Positions 42,160 to 54,412 are shown, counted from the first letter of the stretch. The stretch is DNA of 64,000 nt from Flaccisagitta enflata (GCA_965153355.1 OZ231126.1:14322001-14386000); one strand, 5' to 3'. Notes: generated by a model from the letters alone, not told the origin. Numbers and translations are program-made.

Positions 42160-44109
42160 ATTGCCGTTTTTGATGTCACTGTTTCAAATTTTTATATCGT
42201 TGTTGTTGTTGTCGATGTCATTGTCGTTGGCGTCGCTGGAGCTTTTGATTGTCTTGTTCTTTATATTGTGTCTCAAAAGGAAAGTAAGTTGTTTTCTTTG
42301 AACTTTCTTTGCTTGCTTCAAAGAAGCAATGATTTTTTTTATCTTTTCTTTTTACTTTTAACTTTTCCTTGGAACAAAAATAAACGAGGAGAGAAAAAAA
42401 AACGAGAGAAAAAAAAACGAGAGAGAAAAAAACGGTAAAATGGAAGAAAAACTGAGGCTACGTGACGTCATCATGGATGGAAACTGAAGCGGAAGGAGTT
42501 AATGTGAGAGTAAAAAGAGAGGAGGGGAAAAGAGGAGGAAGAGGAGGGAGGAGGAAGAGGAAGAAGAAGAAGAAGAGCGACGCGAAGAGATGAAGAGGTG
42601 AAAGAGAAAGAGGCTAGAAAGAGAGAAGATAGAAACAAAGAGAGAAGGAGAGAAAGAAGAGAGGAGGTAAGTCCAAAAACGGATGAGGGCGGAAAGAAAG
42701 GAGGCTTAGAGGAAGTGATGAATGATAAGGATGACGCGGGCAACGCGACACCCGGCAGCGACGATGGCGGTGGCGGTGAGGAAGTGTTGGTGGTAGTGAC
42801 AGAGAGTGTTGGTGGTGGTGAAGGAGGTGACAAAATGGGGACGGCGGTAACGAAGTGGGAGCGGAGGTGGTGCGGGCGATACTGGAGATGGGGGATAAGG
42901 AGGAGACAGCGGAGACGAAAAAACAGGCGACGGTCTACAAATGCCCTTGGTATTCCCAGGATGTAATCTGGGACGGTAACTCCGTATCCCCGGTGAATGA
43001 ATATTTAATTACTAGAGACGACGCAAACAGAATGAAGTAACGACAGCAGATGGCGATGAACTCATTAACGACCGACGGGTAAAAGTAATGAACAACGCCG
43101 GTCGGCAACGCTACGACAAAGCGAGGAAGCGGCGCGCGCCGGCGGAACGGAAAGTTCATCTGTGCGAGGTCGTTGATTCCTCATTTAGTCGCTCGTTGGC
43201 GCGACGTGAATGGCGTGTTTCGCTTTAATATATAGCCACTTACATTCCCTTTTAGTGTACGCCATAGAGGACGCACAACATTAAGTACATGAACAACAAA
43301 TTAAGGCAAGACAGCGATTGGCGAAACCTGGTGGCGGCCCTGGATTTCAGCTGCTTTTGGTAACGCGCAGGCTTATCTCTATTTGAGGCCGTGTCCGTTT
43401 ATATACTGCTGCGGTTGCGTGCTTCGCATAGCAAAAAATTTGATTTTCTTCTTGTCCCGCTAACCCAATATGGAGTGAAAAAAATCATGAAGATGACCGT
43501 TTTCCTTTTCTCAAAATTCCTTCATCTTCCGTTTTTGTTTTAGCCTTAAAGTTTACTCAGATTTCCCAGAATTCAGCAAAATCCTGTGTAGTCTTGTTAC
43601 AAAAAGAACAATTGTTAGTTTTTGAAAACCATGATTTTTGTGAAAATAAATCAAAATATCAGAGCATAAGTTAAGTAAGAGCTTGTGAAAAAGCAGGTTA
43701 ACACTTCTCTAAAGAGCAGAAGTTTACAAAAGTTAATTCAGAGAAGATCAGCATACTTTTTTATCCCACTGCAATATACAAATTAGGCTCTCAAAAACAA
43801 TTTTCTAAAAAACGGAAGATGAACAATTTTTGATAAAACAAAAATGGTAAGGGTCCTAAAATTGCCCACTCCGCATTAGGTAAAGAGGATGAAAAGAAAT
43901 AAGCAACTTTTGCTATGTGAAGCACCCAACTGCTGCGGTCTGCGGCGGTGTGTCTGCACCTGTCTGAAAGTTTTACGATTATCCAAGAGTAAGGTCTCGA
44001 TAATGCTTGAGCATTACTATCATCTACCCAACCCCGAGGAGCTGACAACGACCGTGAATGCACCATGTTTTTTCACTTTGACTTTTCGCGTTATGCAAAG
44101 AAAGAGGGA

Positions 44110-44165
44110 ACAAGGCCGGATACACGGCAACCTAAGTCGCGTGCCAGTGGGCAGGGATAACAGAG
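44110..44165 (+). mobile_element. Family A 5' fragment
   Basis: ACAAGGCCGGATACACGGC, then AAGTCGCGTGCCAGTGGGC; no 3' end. Confidence 0.65.
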
Positions 44166-44495
44166 GTAAAACAAGTAGAAAAATCCTTATGACCTACGGA
44201 CGGGCAGATAGATCAAAAAGTGGTTTGGAGACGCGTAGAACACGACCAAAAAAAGTCGATTGCAAGAAAGGTCTAAGATTACGCCATTCATTGTAAGCAA
44301 ATCTTATGACACACACATATAGACTGGAGCAAACATTTCCAAACTTGTTTAAATATACCAAATGGAACTTTTTTCCTGTGCACAATTAAAGACCACGAAA
44401 AGTTATATCGAGAATAAACAAGCTGGTGTCAAGTTTCTATCAAGCCGTCCTCAATATTCTTCAGGTTTTCTGAATGAACCTCGAAGTCTTAAAAC

Positions 44496-44619
44496 TAGGG
44501 ATGTGGAAGCGGTCAATTTTCATGCCGCTTCCACCGCTTCCGCTTCCATTTTGCAGTTCAAATACTAATAGCTATCTCATCCTCCTAATTGGAAGCGGTC
44601 AAACGCTTCCACATCCCTA
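44496..44619. mobile_element. Very short hAT-like MITE (124 bp) with 8-bp target duplication
   Basis: Ends TAGGGATGTGGAAGCG and its inverse CGCTTCCACATCCCTA. The target duplication CTTAAAAC is at 44488-44495 and 44620-44627. The interior holds further GGAAGCGGTCAA/TTGGAAGCGGTC repeats. Confidence 0.85.
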
Positions 44620-45358
44620 CTTAAAACCTTCGAAGACGGTTCAATCCACATTAAGCAAGGGAAGGCCGAAGGTGTAGACTGTAGACACAGGAATCATGGA
44701 ACGCTGATCCAGGTAACATTTAACTCGAGCGACCTTGGCATGCTCATTGGGCATGACGTTAAGTCTGAAGAGCCTAAGCTAAACCGTTTGCCTTTTTCAA
44801 ATTCGGAGGAAATTGTTTCTACAAAAAACTTTAGACTGTTGTGAAAAAACAAAACTGCATTTTGCATGAAATCAACCCAAATCACGAAAACAAACTCTTA
44901 TATGAATCAACGCGGGCGAAATAAAAACCGAGTCACAATGTTTTGAATCTCTTGACAACAGAAATGTGACAAAAAAACAATGCCATTGTCAATGGCACGA
45001 TGCGTATCTTCTGGAAATGTTAAAGAATACAAGGTTAATCAATGAGCCATGAAATAAAGGTAAACAAAAGACAACAAGGCGATAGGCACTATTAAAATCT
45101 AATGTAGAAAAAACTACTTACATTATGAGAAAAATAACAGTCAGTTGTCTGAATGACAGCCGATGATCATATGACGGGTCATGCACAATTTGCATATGAG
45201 CGCAAATCCAAAACAAAACAAAAATGGCGCGTTTAAATGGTAAAGTTTAGACACAAACACAAAATTGTCGCAAAATCGTGGAGACTGACCATAATGAAGA
45301 TAACTTAACGAGAATGGATGTACAAAATCTAATTAAGGTTCTATGGGATCGGAACGAG

Positions 45359-45835
45359 CTACACGTAATGAACAAACAATGTAGTTCCCATCAACTCTTT
45401 ACGATGCAAGTTTTGAGCGTTGACGCAGCACTCCGTTTTTTCGTAAGACGCCAAACAAGCGGACGCGGGATTGGAAAACTCAAGCGGCCGGCGAAGCTTC
45501 CCGGATTCATCGATTTCCAATTTGAGCTCTTCAAGTGAGTGATCTTCTTTGATGGATTCAGTTCCCCAAATGCAGATTTGGTTGCTGGACGAGGGCGTCT
45601 CAGGTGCGACGTTGGCAGACATGTTGGGGATGCTTAACACAATTCGTTGATCCTGTAACGCGTCCAGGAAATCCCGAGCGAACTTCTTTGATTTTAGTCT
45701 CAGGATCCCCATTTTTGCATTAAGGAAGATCACGTGATCCCGCATTCCTTCTGTTGGGGAAATGGAATAATGACTTTATTGTACACAAATTCCACATTGC
45801 CGTTGTCTTTATCGTCCTCATCCTCAGCGAACTTT

Positions 45836-45925
<90 letters not shown>

Positions 45926-46060
45926 GGTGGTTAAAGTTTTCGTTTTTGAATAACTCTTTGTCTGTCTGTCTGTCTCTGTCTGTGTCTGTGTCTGTCTGTG
46001 TCTGTCTGTGTCTGTCTGTTTCTGTCTGTCTCTGTCTATCTCTGTCTATCTGTCTGTCTA

Positions 46061-46152
<92 letters not shown>

Positions 46153-46850
46153 ATGAATAAAATCATATAAAAGGAAACAGGAACGATTAAAACTGACCAA
46201 GGCTTCTTTGATGACATTTTTAAAGAATGAACGTAGTTCAGTAATGAATGAATGATTGATTGATTGAATCATTAAATGAAAGAATGAGTGAGAAAATTAG
46301 TTGGTGCAGGTTTTTAGATGAAACAGCCTCGGATTTTGCAATTCAAACGTTTACATGACGGTCCAACCGACCGACCAACCAACGGACAGGCATGACCACT
46401 TACAGAGATGCGAGGAATGCGAGGACGCATCTATACAAATGTATTTTGTCTGCAAAACAAAAATAATATCTGAATCACCTTCGAGGATCTCTTTAAGCCG
46501 TTTGTTGTCCATCAATTTTTGAAGATCTCTCGTAGTGATTGACTTCAAGACGACGATTTTCTCGCAGCCAAAATTCTTCGCATCCACGTCATTGTCATCG
46601 CCGTCATCCAGTTTGACGAGATGTTTGACTTCGGGTTTAACATCAGTCGAGCGTCCCGTCGCCTCGGGTCGCCCGCTCCTTCGTCGCGGCAACGTGACCG
46701 ATTCGTGGTGTTTTCGATGATTTGAAGATTTCTTCGGATACCCGTTGGCTTCGACTTTGACGCAAGCCGTTGACGAGGCTGGCGTGAATTCCTGGCGCGA
46801 TGCTGCAGATGCTGCAGATGCGAGGATGGCCGAAAGAAAGAGAATTATTA
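45359..46850 (-). CDS. Candidate host gene, exons 4-5 (C-terminal part)
   Basis: Exon 4 is 46850-46479 (acceptor TTCAG; an alternative in-frame acceptor CCTCCTAG would start it at 46916) and ends at donor GAAG/GTGATT. Intron 4 (46478-45751) contains GTT and CT microsatellites. Exon 5 starts after acceptor TTTCCCCAACAG at 45750 and ends with TAG at 45359. The phases agree. The predicted protein has a short hydrophobic Ala/Leu/Ile-rich stretch, GYPKKSSNHRKHH, an acidic LDDGDDNDVD segment, and helical parts (DLQKLMDNKRLKEILE and KKFARDFLDALQD). No known domain is recognised. Phase also matches the donor of exon 3 at 48658, and GYPKKS recalls RIPKKSES in exon 3, so I read both parts as one gene. 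Confidence 0.5.
45837..45923. repeat. (GTT)n microsatellite in putative intron 4
   Basis: About 87 bp of GTT. Confidence 0.9.
45958..46151. repeat. Compound (CTGT)n-(CT)n microsatellite in putative intron 4
   Basis: About 105 bp of CTGT variants followed by about 84 bp of CT. Confidence 0.9.
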
Positions 46851-46954
46851 CTGAAGCATTGCAAGTATTTGCAACAGAAGTGGAAAAAGAAGAATGAAGG
46901 GCAAATAAAGAGAAACCTAGGAGGAGGTAAACAAGATAAAAAAAGAAAGATGAA

Positions 46955-47514
46955 TAGTCGCAAAAGCGTTAGATGGTCAGCGATACCCGTTGCCCCTGTG
47001 TGACTATATGCGGGTGTGTGATAGTGAGAGGGGCAGCGGCCCCGAAGGGGCCGATGACCTATGCTTAGTAATTTAGACGCTCTAGGCTTGAATTTGAGCA
47101 TCAACACTGTGATTTGAGCCTTGAGGCTGTGATTTTGGTCCAGACTGGGATCTGAGCCTTGAAGGCTGGGATTAGAGGCTTAAGGCTGGGATTTGAGTCT
47201 TGAGGCTGGGATTTGAGTCTTGAGGCTGGGATTTGAACCTCACGGCTGGGATTTGAGCCTCGAGGCTGAGATTTGAGCCTTGAGGTTGGGATTTGAGCCT
47301 CAAGGCTAAGATTTAGGCCTAGAGGCTAAGATTTGGGCCTCGAGATGAGGATTTGGGCCTCAAAGCTGGGATTTGAGCCTCAGGGCCAGGATATGAGATT
47401 CGAAGGGGGTGGACGGAGAAGGAGGAGGAGGAGAAGAAGAAGGAAAAGGAGCAGAATTTTCTCCTGTGTGAAAGCACAGGTCATCGGCCCCTTCGGGGCC
47501 GCTGCCCAAAAAGG
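46955..47514. mobile_element. Family C foldback element in putative intron 3
   Basis: Starts TAGTCGCAAAAGCGTTAGAT and GGTCAGCGATACCCG. The inner inverted repeat GGGGCAGCGGCCCCGAAGG lies at 47032, and the inverse end GGGGCCGCTGCCCAAAAAGG is at 47514. The interior is about 15 units of GGCTGGGATTTGAGCCTTGA. It begins within 40 bases of a possible splice acceptor of exon 4. Confidence 0.75.
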
Positions 47515-47515
47515 A

Positions 47516-47872
47516 GAAGATGAAGAAGAAGAAGAGGAAGAAGAAGAAAAAGAAAAAAAAAAGAAAAAGAAAAAGACATGAAGAAAAAGAAAAAGAAGAG
47601 CAAGAAAAAGAAGAAGAAGAGCAAGAAAAAGAAGAGCAAGAAAAAGAAGGAGAAGAGCAAGAAAAAGAAAAAGAAAAAGGTAAGGAAAAAGAAGAGGAAG
47701 AAGAAGAAAAAGAAAAAGAAACCTAGGAAGAGGTAAATAAGATAAAAAGAAAGTTGAAGAAGAGGAAGAAGAAGAAGAAGAAAAAGAAAAAGAAAAAGAA
47801 AAAGAAAAAGAAAAAGAAAAAGAAAAAGAAAAAAAAGAGCGAGAAGATGAAGAAGAGCAACAAGAAGTAAAA
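47516..47872. repeat. Homopurine tract, GAAGAA/AAAGAA repeats
   Basis: Long purine-only strand interrupted briefly at 47720-47745 by AACCTAGGAAGAGGTAAATA. ORFs over it are artefacts. Confidence 0.9.
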
Positions 47873-47874
47873 GA

Positions 47875-48333
47875 ACAAGGCCGGATACACGGCCACCAGT
47901 TGCGGACGGGTGGGCAGGGGCGGAAATACGCGTTTCCACACTTTTCGACTCGTGCACACCAACGGACCGACGGACCGACGGACGGACGGACGGACGGACG
48001 GACGGACAAAGAAAGAAAGCATCAAATTGTTGACCATCAAGTTTATGAAACCATTTCTCGAATCATTAATCTTACTAACATTATTTCAATATTCGTACAC
48101 TTTTGCATGAAAACATACTTTCAACTATGGTTACATTGATCGCCAACTCCTTTTTTAAAGAAGAGGAAAAGCTGTCGCTTTAATATCGGTCTCGCTTCGA
48201 TATCGGTCTCGCTTTATTATCCATCGCGTCATACTCCGTCGCGTCATACTCCGTCGGCCAAGTTGCATCGCTTTAATTTCGGTAACCCGACGGACAAAGG
48301 CTCTTATAGAGTTGCGTGTCCGCAACTAAAAAG
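47875..48333 (+). mobile_element. Family A copy, A2, with 250-bp interruption
   Basis: 5' end ACAAGGCCGGATACACGGCC, AGTTGCGGACGGGTGGGC and a GACGGACG core to about 48008. Unrelated sequence follows, then a second core/3' end from 48285 (CGACGGACAAAGG ... AGTTGCGTGTCCGCAACT). The two halves may be one interrupted copy or two fragments. Confidence 0.65.
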
Positions 48334-48565
48334 AAGAATTTAAATAAAGGAAAAGAAAACGAAGAAAAGGAAGAGGAATAAAAAAATAGAAATTAAAAAA
48401 ACAACAGCAACAAAGAAGAAGAAAAGAGAGGGAAGAACATGAAATAAGAACAACATCAACAAATGAAAAACAAAACTCAAACTTCGACAACATCACAAAA
48501 GAAACCGGAAATTCGGTTACAGAAAATTAAGAGAAGAAACGTTAAAAACACCATCAACAACAACA

Positions 48566-48567
48566 CC

Positions 48568-48635
<68 letters not shown>

Positions 48636-48637
48636 CC
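48566..48637. repeat. (AAC)n microsatellite at the 3' edge of exon 3
   Basis: About 72 bp. In the reading frame of exon 3 it would encode poly-Leu; a splice donor at 48658 would exclude it. Confidence 0.9.
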
Positions 48638-48658
48638 TTTTATAGCAATTTAGCATAC

Positions 48659-51600
48659 CCGCAACTTCCGACTGAGCCGGTTCCGCCTTTGTAGAAGATT
48701 CTCCGATCTTAAATCTTGCTCCTTCAACCGGTGAACATCTTTGATTTGACGGCGGCGCGTTATTCTCGACCACGGTGGGCTTCATATCAATTACGGACTC
48801 GGATTTCTTTGGAATTCTGTAGTTCTTAAGTTGGGTCATGGAGGGCGGATAAAGAAACGGTGTGGTTTTATGATTGAGGAGAGGTACTTTAAGAGTGGAA
48901 GTTGCGGTGAGATTCTGTGAGGTCGATGAAGAAGACACGCCGACAGAGTGGCAAGTTGCGGCGGAAGTTGATCTCTTTACGGAGGAAGCTGATGAAGAGG
49001 ATTTAACTGCGGATCGCAATGCAGATGCGCTGATATTTCCGCTTGATTCCGGCTGAGTGGACGGCGACGCGTCATTCTCGACCGCGACCGGTTTGTCATC
49101 GATGATTACCGATTCAGATTTTTTCGGAATCCTGAAATTCTCCAATTTGCTCGTAGGGGGCGGATGATCAACGAGGGGATACGAAGAGGATCCGGAAACT
49201 TGATAAGCGGATGCCGCAGTGAGATTCTGCGCAGACAAAGAAGAAGATGCGCTGACAGCTCGGCAAGCGGACGTCGAAGATCGTGACGAAGATGCGCTGT
49301 TGCTCCCGCGTGACGCCGCCGAAGTCGATGATCGAATGGAGGAAACTGATGCTGACTGCTTAACTGATGATCGATGAGTATCGCCAGGATGGCGAAATTT
49401 GGATTCTAAGGCTTGGGTCGCCGAATACGTGGGATTCAAACCAGTTCTTGGATGACCGGAAGCGGCGTGAGATGCCGTCGCAGTCGGACGATTCTGCTTA
49501 GACGTTGAGGCGCCAACAGTCCCGTTGATTCTTCCTCTAACCACCGACGCATATGATTGAACAGAGGTACTCGATGTAAAAGGCTGGATGGAAGAAGACG
49601 CCCCGGTTTGACCGATATTCCGACCATCTCCTTGGCGAGCGGATGCAGTCTGTGATGAGGAATTGGAGGTCGCAGTCGCTGTCGGCTGAGTTTGAAGCGC
49701 TTCTGGCGATGCGTCGGAACTTCCCTCCGCATCTCTTGATCGGCCGTTTGGCACTGAAGACTTTGTTCCTTGTTCGCCTCTCGTTGATTTGTTGGCATTA
49801 GATCGACTTCCTTTGCCGTGTCCGCGTCCTCTTGAATGACTTGCATGATCGCCACGCGCTTGACTGGAACTGTCAGGCTCTCTCGAGTAAGGATGGTGTC
49901 TGTCATTCGGTCTGTCGCATCGACCACCAAATCCACCACCAACGCCGCTACCCCGTCCCCTGCGAGAGCAATGTCCGCTAGTTCCACCTCTTCCTTCCCC
50001 TCCTCTTCCTCCACCTCTTTCTGATCCTCTTCCCCCTCCTCTTCCTCCATTGCTTGGGCCCTCTCCTCCATCGTGGGGTCGTGAGGGGGAAGATGAATCA
50101 TTGGATGAACGCCCGTGTTTCTCTACGAAATGCCTCACACCTTCGGCCCGTGTTTCGTAGAGATTTTCTTCGCAATTCGGAGACTGACAAAGGTACACAC
50201 GCTTGATGTGAAGTTTTTCGACATGATGATGGTACTCGCTGACTATTACCTTTTCATCGCAGAGGCCACAGATGAAGTTATTCGCGGTTTTTTGGCGGAG
50301 ATAGTGGGCGTGCACATATCTGCGAAAGTTTCCCCGATCCGCTGGATCTGGTACAAAGTCAGGTACCGTGGCGTTGTGAGCCAATGACGGTGATGAGCCG
50401 GAAAATGTGGGCGATTGCGGGGATGATAAAGAAAGCGATGCCAAGGGTGAAGTGGGAGAAGTGGCCCCGGCTGGAGATGATGGCGCCGGGCGAGGGCAAG
50501 GCGAACATTTTTCGATGTCCAGAAATTGAATAAAATGATTCAAATTGGCACCGATTCTTTTTGCACAGTCACCAGGACTTTTTCTGGGAAAAAGAATTAA
50601 GAAATTACATAAGTACTATGCTTCAGTAAAATTGTTGTCGAAAAAAGCCGAACAATCCTCTTGCAACATTCTTTTATGAACCTCACATTCATTCTTTCAT
50701 TGACATCCGGACGTTCATCCATTAAGAAAGCTTCGTTGGGGCCTTTCCTCTTGGCTATGTTCTAATTTCTAACTTTTACATGGAAAACTAGGAGTGGTGC
50801 GCGTATTAACTAGTCAGTGAGGGTTCACAAGGCCTTCTTCCATTTATTTCAGTTTGGGTATAGTGAGGGATATTGTTCCACTTTGAATGCACTGAAGGCT
50901 TTATGAGCAAGAATGGCTCAGTACCTTAATAGGCACTTTAAAGACCAAAGTGAAGAAACCAAAAACGCCAAACCTAATCTTTGGACAGACTACGTATCAC
51001 CACTACTTCATGGTCACCGACAAAAACTGTTTGTCGGGGATAAAAATCCTCCAAAATTATGATGTGTACTTTCCATACAAACCATTTTCCTTCAATTCCA
51101 ACCTTTTTTTTTCAGATTTTCACTATATTGGCCATCTCAGCTTCCAGAGCTAGAGTCCGGGCGATTTCAAAGTGGGCACCTACTTCCGGTCAAGGTATAT
51201 CTTATGGCTGGTTAATATCAAACATATGTTGTCCAACTTTCATACAGTCTAAAGATTAGGTTTGGCGTTTTTGGTTTTTCCATTTTCGGCATAAAAGTGC
51301 CCTCTGAGGTACGGAGAAGGGTCGGACCACAGTGTTATGTCAATTACAAGACCCACAAGAATGAAACGACTGACATGTACCTGCAAGATTTACACGCGTA
51401 CAATCGCTTTGATCTTTGGCTTGACTTGGGTATCGGTTCCCGAAACCACTGCTGGCAAAACTTGCATGGTATGTTGGAGATTTCTAAGATAAAGAAAGAA
51501 TGAATTGAAATCAAACCCTTAAAAAACAAAAATTTAAAATGGCACTTTGAAATAACATTCTAATCGACTTGTAAATTGATTTACTCGAACCGAATCCGAG

Positions 51601-51827
51601 TTAAGAATTTGAAGCTCCCCTCCCCAGCTCCCCCCCCCCCTACAAAAACGTAACAAGCGATTACCTGGGTTTGGCAGTAAGCTTTCAAAGCATTCATGCT
51701 TTTCCAAAGTTCTGACTCTAGAAATAGAACTTGTGGCTTCAGATAATTTGCCGCATTTCATGCAACACGCGAAGCCCATGCGCAATGTGTCTTCGGCGTC
51801 CCATATCGGAGGCGGCATCCTCGCCAT
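48659..51827 (-). CDS. Candidate host gene, exons 1-3: Cys-rich, C2H2-like and RGG/Ser-rich protein
   Basis: Exon 1 is 51827-51665, with ATG in a good context (GAAAAATGG) and donor CCAG/GTAATC. Exon 2 is 51483-51381, between ATCTTAG and TTGCAG/GTACAT. Exon 3 is 50583 to about 48659, after TTTTTCCCAG, with a proposed donor GCGG/GTATGC at 48658. All phases fit. The N-terminus has Cys clusters (ACCMKCGKL ... KHEC at residues 21-46; CKFC ... CKSC at 61-88, running across the exon 2-3 junction). Two C2H2-like fingers lie at about 193-245 (ICGLCDEKV ... HHHVEKLH; LCQSPNCEE ... HFVEKHG), an RGG-rich region at about 264-310, and a long Ser/Thr-rich tail with a duplicated motif (RIPKKSESV twice). RNA or DNA binding is inferred from RGG and fingers. 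The family is not recognised. Confidence 0.6.
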
Positions 51828-52113
51828 TTTTCGATTGATTGCCGACTTTACAGTTAAGCGCCGTCAAAAGAGTCAAAGCACGAGTCGACAATCAAGCGAT
51901 AATGAGGTGGCCATCAACATCGATACGAGTTGTCAGAGAAAGAGGAAAGGATCGCCAAACCGCTTGGATAAATCCGTTGCCGCACGGTAGAGGGCCGTTC
52001 AACCTAAGGACAACAGGTCAAGTAAATGGAAGAAGTTATTTCAAGCATGGATTGATCAAAGAAATAGGGAAACAGTTGATTGAGAACGCCTGATTCAGTA
52101 GTTGTGATGGTAA

Positions 52114-52180
52114 ACAAGGCCGGATACACGGCGATCCAGTCGCGGACGGTTGGGCAGGAGCAGTTATGCAAAAACCGCTC
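52114..52180 (+). mobile_element. Family A 5' fragment
   Basis: ACAAGGCCGGATACACGGCG, then AGTCGCGGACGGTTGGGCAG; the rest is missing. Confidence 0.65.
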
Positions 52181-52370
52181 GCGATTCAGAAATGTTACAG
52201 TACGTTTAGTTCAAAGACGGCTTTTTTGGAGGCTCTCCTCTTAGTCACATCTTTGCACAAACTGTCATAGTCTATACATTTTCTCAAAGCTAACGCTTGT
52301 CTTTGTTGCCTGAAAAAATTTCAGCTCAATCGGAGCATGTTAACGTTGAGAAAAAGAAATTCGAGAGTTT

Positions 52371-52470
52371 CCCCCCGGTTCGAACCCGCGGTGTGACAAA
52401 CAGAATTTTCTTCGCTTTGAAAATTGCAAGTCTAGTGCGTTAACCAATAGACCAAACCGCGAACTCACAC
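52371..52470 (-). mobile_element. tRNA-derived SINE head or tRNA pseudogene
   Basis: On the minus strand a type-2 promoter is recognisable: A box TGGTCTATTGGTTAACGC (52437-52454) and perfect B box GGGTTCGAACC (52377-52387). The 49-base spacing and the broken T-stem argue against an intact tRNA gene. Internal pol III promoters of this kind head SINEs. Confidence 0.55.
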
Positions 52471-52804
52471 GTTCAGTTGATTTTCCTATATTTAAATCCA
52501 AACTGATGGAATGGAACAAGCGCCGCCGAGTTTCGCGAAACGAACATTTCGAAAACAATGATTCGTGACAGAGCGGTGCGGAAACCTTTACTCTTTAACA
52601 GCTTGCCAAATCTGCTACAATAACGATAGAAACATGTGGATTTCACCATAAGAAAGACCTTGAAAAGCTCTTTACGGTGATCATGAATATTAACCTTATT
52701 CTTTATCTCAAAACAACGCAATAAGCTATACTTCGAGCAAAATTGGTTATAAAAAAGGAAAACAATTTCCACGGAAGCGTCTATGAATGAATTAGGCGAC
52801 AGAA

Positions 52805-52807
<3 letters not shown>

Positions 52808-52890
<83 letters not shown>
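52808..52890. repeat. (GT)n microsatellite
   Basis: About 82 bp GT, followed by GT-rich variants to about 52938. Confidence 0.95.
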
Positions 52891-52898
<8 letters not shown>

Positions 52899-53036
52899 TG
52901 TGCGCGTGTGTGTGTGGCTGTGTGATTGTGTGTGTGTCGACGGTAGGCTTCTATGAAGATGGGGAAAATCTATCATCCACCAGCCGCTTGCTAGAGGAAA
53001 ATGAGTGATTGTACAATTTTTATTTGACATGGAAAA

Positions 53037-53041
<5 letters not shown>

Positions 53042-53091
<50 letters not shown>
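53042..53091. repeat. (GA)n microsatellite
   Basis: About 50 bp of GA. 53095-54240 is AT-rich with no feature except a weak Family A-like piece near 53493-53680 (AGTCACGTGCATGCAACTAT). Confidence 0.9.
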
Positions 53092-53095
<4 letters not shown>

Positions 53096-54245
53096 ATGAA
53101 TTTCTGGCTTCAAATCAAGATTTTTTTTCATTTTGCAATTCTACTACTAATAAGCAGTCCCATACAAAAATAATGATTAATGATTTTTTCATCATTTTTA
53201 ATGAAATTCATTAGTTTTACCAATTTTCTAAAAATCTTACTGTGATATTTAAATAATCTTTTCTGAGTATAAAGTTACAATTGGTAAGATTCCCACACCT
53301 GAAATATGTGAAAAAAAACCTTTCAGATTTTTTCTTCCACTTTTCATAAAAACATTTAGAAATAAAGATATGATATCTATTTTGCTTAATTGGTAGTCAA
53401 TGAAATGAGGAACAGTTTTTTTTTTTCTTAAAACTATCGTTTTTACTCTATAAAAACAATATGAATTTAAATGTATTTATTATTTTTTTTAGTCACGTGC
53501 ATGCAACTATACCTTACTTTGTCCATCTGTTCATCCATTTTCTATATCTGTCTGTTGGTCCATCTTACTTTCACTTTTTTTTTATTCATTTTATTTCCTT
53601 AAGTCATTTTAGAGTATACTAGGTCGTTTCAAGTTATTCTAAATTATTATGAAAATCTCACATAAGATTCAAAAGTGTTGACCTTGTTTAAAAAAAAAGG
53701 AAGGGTTTAAAAAAACTAAAAATATATTCTATTCTATGATATTTTTTATAAAGAAATATTTGAAATTATGTACAAATTTCATTAATTCATTTAAACATTC
53801 AAGTTATAAACAAAAATATAAAACAGCAACATATAAGTAAGATAAAAGTGAAAATTTTCAAAAATGATCGAAATTTGACAAAATACTAGAAATTAAACAA
53901 ACACAATATCTTTTGTCTAAAAGCATCAATTTTTATCAGTATTTATCATATATAATAAGAGACAAAATTAAAGATACAAAATTTAAAAAAAATATTGGTC
54001 AATATCAAATTAAAATAACTGACTAACTGACTGACTTCAATCTTCAAACCTTTAGGCAAAAAAAAAAATGATTTTTTTTTATTGAGATATTTTATGCCTG
54101 GGATTCTGACCGCAAAAAGGATAATATTAATTGAAAATCGTCACTGTTTATTTGTCTCAAAGAGGAACGTAGTTAGTCACCTGATGATTACGGCATACAT
54201 GACCATAAGGGGATAACAAACAGAACACACCTGATGTTTGTCCCT

Positions 54246-54412
54246 TTTTAGTCGCGTGCTAAGCGTCTCTACACCCCGCTAAGTCGACCCCTTTTAACTT
54301 CTTTGGCCCTTTTGAGCTTTTCGAGCATACTGCTCCTACCCAGATGCGCTAGTGACCTTCTCCGGCACTGCTCCAGCCCACCCGCACGCGACTAGGGTAG
54401 CCGTGTATCCGG
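54246..54412 (-). mobile_element. Family A copy, A1, complete
   Basis: TTTTTAGTCGCGTGCTAAGC ... ATACTGCTCCTACCCAGATG ... CCCGCACGCGACTAGGGTAG, then CCGTGTATCCGG. Serves as the intact reference for the copy split at 41142-41937. Confidence 0.8.

Noticed and set aside
47380-48009. 209-aa Ser/Phe/Leu-rich minus-strand ORF
   Set aside because: Created by the reverse complement of GAA-type repeats and a Family A copy.
48477-48657. Poly-Leu hydrophobic C-terminus of exon 3 as a membrane anchor
   Set aside because: It comes from the AAC microsatellite; a phase-compatible splice donor just before it gives a better model.
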